From Hypholoma sublateritium FD-334 SS-4 (lineage: Eukaryota > Basidiomycota > Agaricomycetes > Agaricales > Strophariaceae), in the NCBI GenBank assembly GCA_000827495.1, contig KN817760.1:1-22681 (forward strand): a stretch of DNA of 22,681 nucleotides. The letters are read 5' to 3'. Below are positions 20,565 through 22,681 of the stretch, in pieces. The stretch's first letter is position 1, and every line of letters starts with the position of its first letter. The notes beneath the pieces are model-generated. The model was not told the origin of the DNA and made no database searches. It saw nothing but the letters and a program-made list of their open reading frames with translations. The translations under genes were made by a program, and so were the position numbers.

Positions 20565-22681
20565 ATGTGGTTCTTCGTCACGCTGGTGGCGCTCGCTATT
20601 CGCCAGGTCACACCAACTCCATCAGCCAGCAGCGTTGGGTCCGATCTCACCTTCCTCTTCCAAAACGACCTCAACTGGTGAGTCGAGTCCCGCAGGCTAC
20701 TGCTTTTCATGCATGATAATTGGGATATAATACTAGGGCCGGTCGCCTCTGAGCATACGGGCTCAATTTTGATCAGCAAAGAAACGNATAATGCTGACGC
20801 TGTCGCAGCATGTAAAGGACTTAACGAGAATCTGCTTTCAACTACAGGGGCCCATTTCAAGTCGGATTTTACTTCCCTATTAAATTACCTCGCCCTCGAA
20901 AGCCATTCGCCATTGCAATTGTTCCGNGTAGCCTCATCCTCCTCTCATTCATGTTCTGCTATTGGCCTTGGTGGCGTCATCCTCCCTGTTAGCTGCGACG
21001 CACATNTACCGACCCTATGCTCTCAGCAAGCTCCATATAAGCCAAACGTAGCCACGGATCTGAGCACGCAGTTCNAGGTCCAGGTACAATCCCAAAAATT
21101 GACAGTTCTCGGGTACGTACAAATTCTCTGAATTCTTACTCGTAAATTTTCCAATGGTGCTCACTGCTTTCCCAGTACTCGAGATGCCCTGTCGTTCCGC
21201 TTCATAGGTATCCCATATGCAGACCCATACAAACGGTTCACCTACTCGGCGCCGTTTAGCAGCGCAGCTAACATCACTGCTTTGAATTACGGGTCCCCCT
21301 GTCTTCAAGCTGGTAGCGGGAACGAAGATTGTCTCTTTTTGAATATTTACACGCCATTCCTGCCGCAAGATTCCACCAAATCAACGAACCTTCGCCCGGT
21401 ATTGTTCTTCATNCACGGCGGAGGTTTCACTGGCGGAGAAGGTAGCGACGGTATATTCGATGGAGGTAACGCAGCTAGTCGAAGCGACGTTGTTGTTGTG
21501 ACTATCAATTATCGGTAAGTCGAGATTGCACAGCTACATCGACGTGGTCTTGAAGCTGATGATTATAACGCTAGATTGGGGACACTGGGCTTCCTTGCAT
21601 TGACTGACGGTGTCACGAATGGTAATTTTGGAATCGCGGATCAGGTAAACTCATCATCTCCATAGATTATCGGGTTCTTCTCATTGGAGNATTTCGGCGT
21701 AGGTCACTGCTCTACAGTGGGTACATGACCACATCGCCGATTTCGGGGGTGATCCGTCCCGCGTCACTATCCATGGCCAATCTGCCGGTGCCGGCTCCGT
21801 GCGCGCTCTCCTCGCGGCGAAGCCCGCCTTCGGGTTATTCCAAGGTGCCATTTCCCAAAGCAACTTGGGTGGTTTTGGCTACGCAACTACCTACACGGAA
21901 TACCTCAGCATTGCGGACGAATGGACATCATTCGGCCAAGGCACGGTGGCAGCAGTAGGATGTGCCAACGCTACGAATACTCTAGCATGTTTGCAATCCG
22001 TTTCGGCTGTTGACCTTATCAACGCCCCGAACGCGCCAAGGTACACCTTCAAGTATTCGNGTTCCAGCACTCAGATATATTGATTTCTTATGGTAGATAC
22101 ATCGTTGTTGATGGAAAGTACATCACCACTGGCCAACTAGAATTAGATGGGTCAGGACCCANCGCAAATGCCCATGTTATGTTTGGCTGGATGAGAGATG
22201 ATGGCGCTGATTTTGTAGGCTCTTTCCCATCGGCTACGACGACCCTCACAGAAGCACTTCTGGGCGCTGGGTAGGCATTACTTGGGAGAAAGAAAATAGC
22301 CAATGCTCATTCATCGTTCTGTAGTCTAAGCTTCGACGTCACCACTCAGGTGGTGAATTCTTCTTTGTTCCCAGTGCCAAATACTGGAAACGCCACATGG
22401 GATCTATACAACTTGACGAGCCGGGTCGGAACAGATGGAGAATTTAGGTATGTTGCTCAATTCCAATGATGCGCAATCCGGTTATTCAGGAGCCATNTGT
22501 ATTAGGTGTATTGACCAGGCTACCCTCATCGCTGCGGCCAAGCATAAAGTTTTTCCATCCGTGCACGCATACCAATTCGACCGAAGTATCCGTGGCTTTG
22601 AGCCTAACCCTGGTACTTGTAACCCACCAGCCACTGCTGAATTCCCGAATGGCGATACAAGTCTGCCGTACTTCCGGTAAG
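20565..22681 (+). CDS. Secreted type-B carboxylesterase/lipase (5' part, runs off the right edge)
   Basis: Exons end at or start from: 20565 to about 20680, about 20741-21112, 21176-21514, 21575-21644, 21703-22040, 22097-22270, 22325-22447 and 22506-22676. The next donor (gtaag) is at 22677 and the gene continues past the window. It begins with a hydrophobic signal segment (MWFFVTLVALA). It shares FQNDLNW with related esterases, then SFRFIGIPYADP, EDCLFLNIYTP (the carboxylesterase signature), the oxyanion-hole HGGGF, VTINYRLGTLGFL, and the nucleophile elbow GQSAGAGS with Ser at 21781. RCIDQAT and FPSVHAYQFDR follow; the catalytic His should lie beyond the edge. It hydrolyses ester or lipid substrates outside the cell. 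The first splice junction leaves the frame off by one unless the GGG at about 20740 is one base too long. Nine ambiguous bases lie within, two of them in introns. It is the live paralogue of the pseudogene at 12203-13962. Confidence 0.87.

Noticed and set aside
1..22681. CRISPR arrays, bacterial operons, insertion sequences, rRNA
   Set aside because: No spaced direct repeats, Shine-Dalgarno-led gene runs or rRNA-like sequence were seen; gene structure is eukaryotic throughout.

Overview
The window looks like nuclear DNA of a filamentous basidiomycete, probably an agaricomycete. The coding blocks are broken by short GT-AG introns of about 50 to 85 nt. The recognisable families are typical of that group: a NACHT-type NTPase, a tandem pair of DUF6533-like multi-pass membrane proteins, type-B carboxylesterases with the SFRFxGIPYA and EDCLxLN signatures, a BED/hAT-like gene, and a single-exon dihydrofolate synthase. 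There is no bacterial, phage or CRISPR signal. The species cannot be named from the sequence.

Layout from left to right. (1) 1-992, minus: the 5' part of a BED-zinc-finger, hAT-transposase-like gene that runs off the left edge. About 350 bp beyond its start lies a dense cluster of TGACT/AGTCA words with a perfect 12-bp inverted repeat, possibly an element end. (2) 1430-3150: gene-poor. (3) 3154-5273, minus: a four-exon NACHT NTPase with an N-terminal Gly/Asn-rich segment and a C-terminal basic, NLS-like tail; one extra base in an A7/T7 run breaks the frame. (4) 5460-7280: mostly unexplained, with one weak two-exon candidate. (5) 7283-8518 and 9568-10852, both minus: two paralogous seven-TM-like proteins whose last four exons have identical lengths (95, 44, 439 and 316 nt). 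(6) 12203-13962, plus: a carboxylesterase pseudogene that still has its introns and carries a stop codon immediately before the catalytic serine. (7) 13963-16589: no convincing gene. (8) 16664-17225, plus: a secreted precursor with nine copies of G-S-P-V/T-Q-G-W, each followed by a dibasic Kex2 site and mostly preceded by EA/DA/EP/AP dipeptides. Its layout is like yeast alpha-factor, but the peptide is unrelated. (9) 18096-19646, plus: dihydrofolate synthase (FOL3-like). (10) 20565 to the right edge, plus: an apparently functional paralogue of the esterase pseudogene, cut off by the window.

The genes do not form one pathway. Two secretory or surface themes recur: a multi-copy secreted heptapeptide, which is the most novel item here, and a duplicated 7TM-like family of unknown function 6 to 9 kb away. 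The esterase has also been duplicated, with the dead and live copies flanking the peptide gene and the folate gene. All 21 ambiguous bases (N) fall between 17484 and 22497, so assembly quality changes there and single-base indels in that part should be treated with caution.
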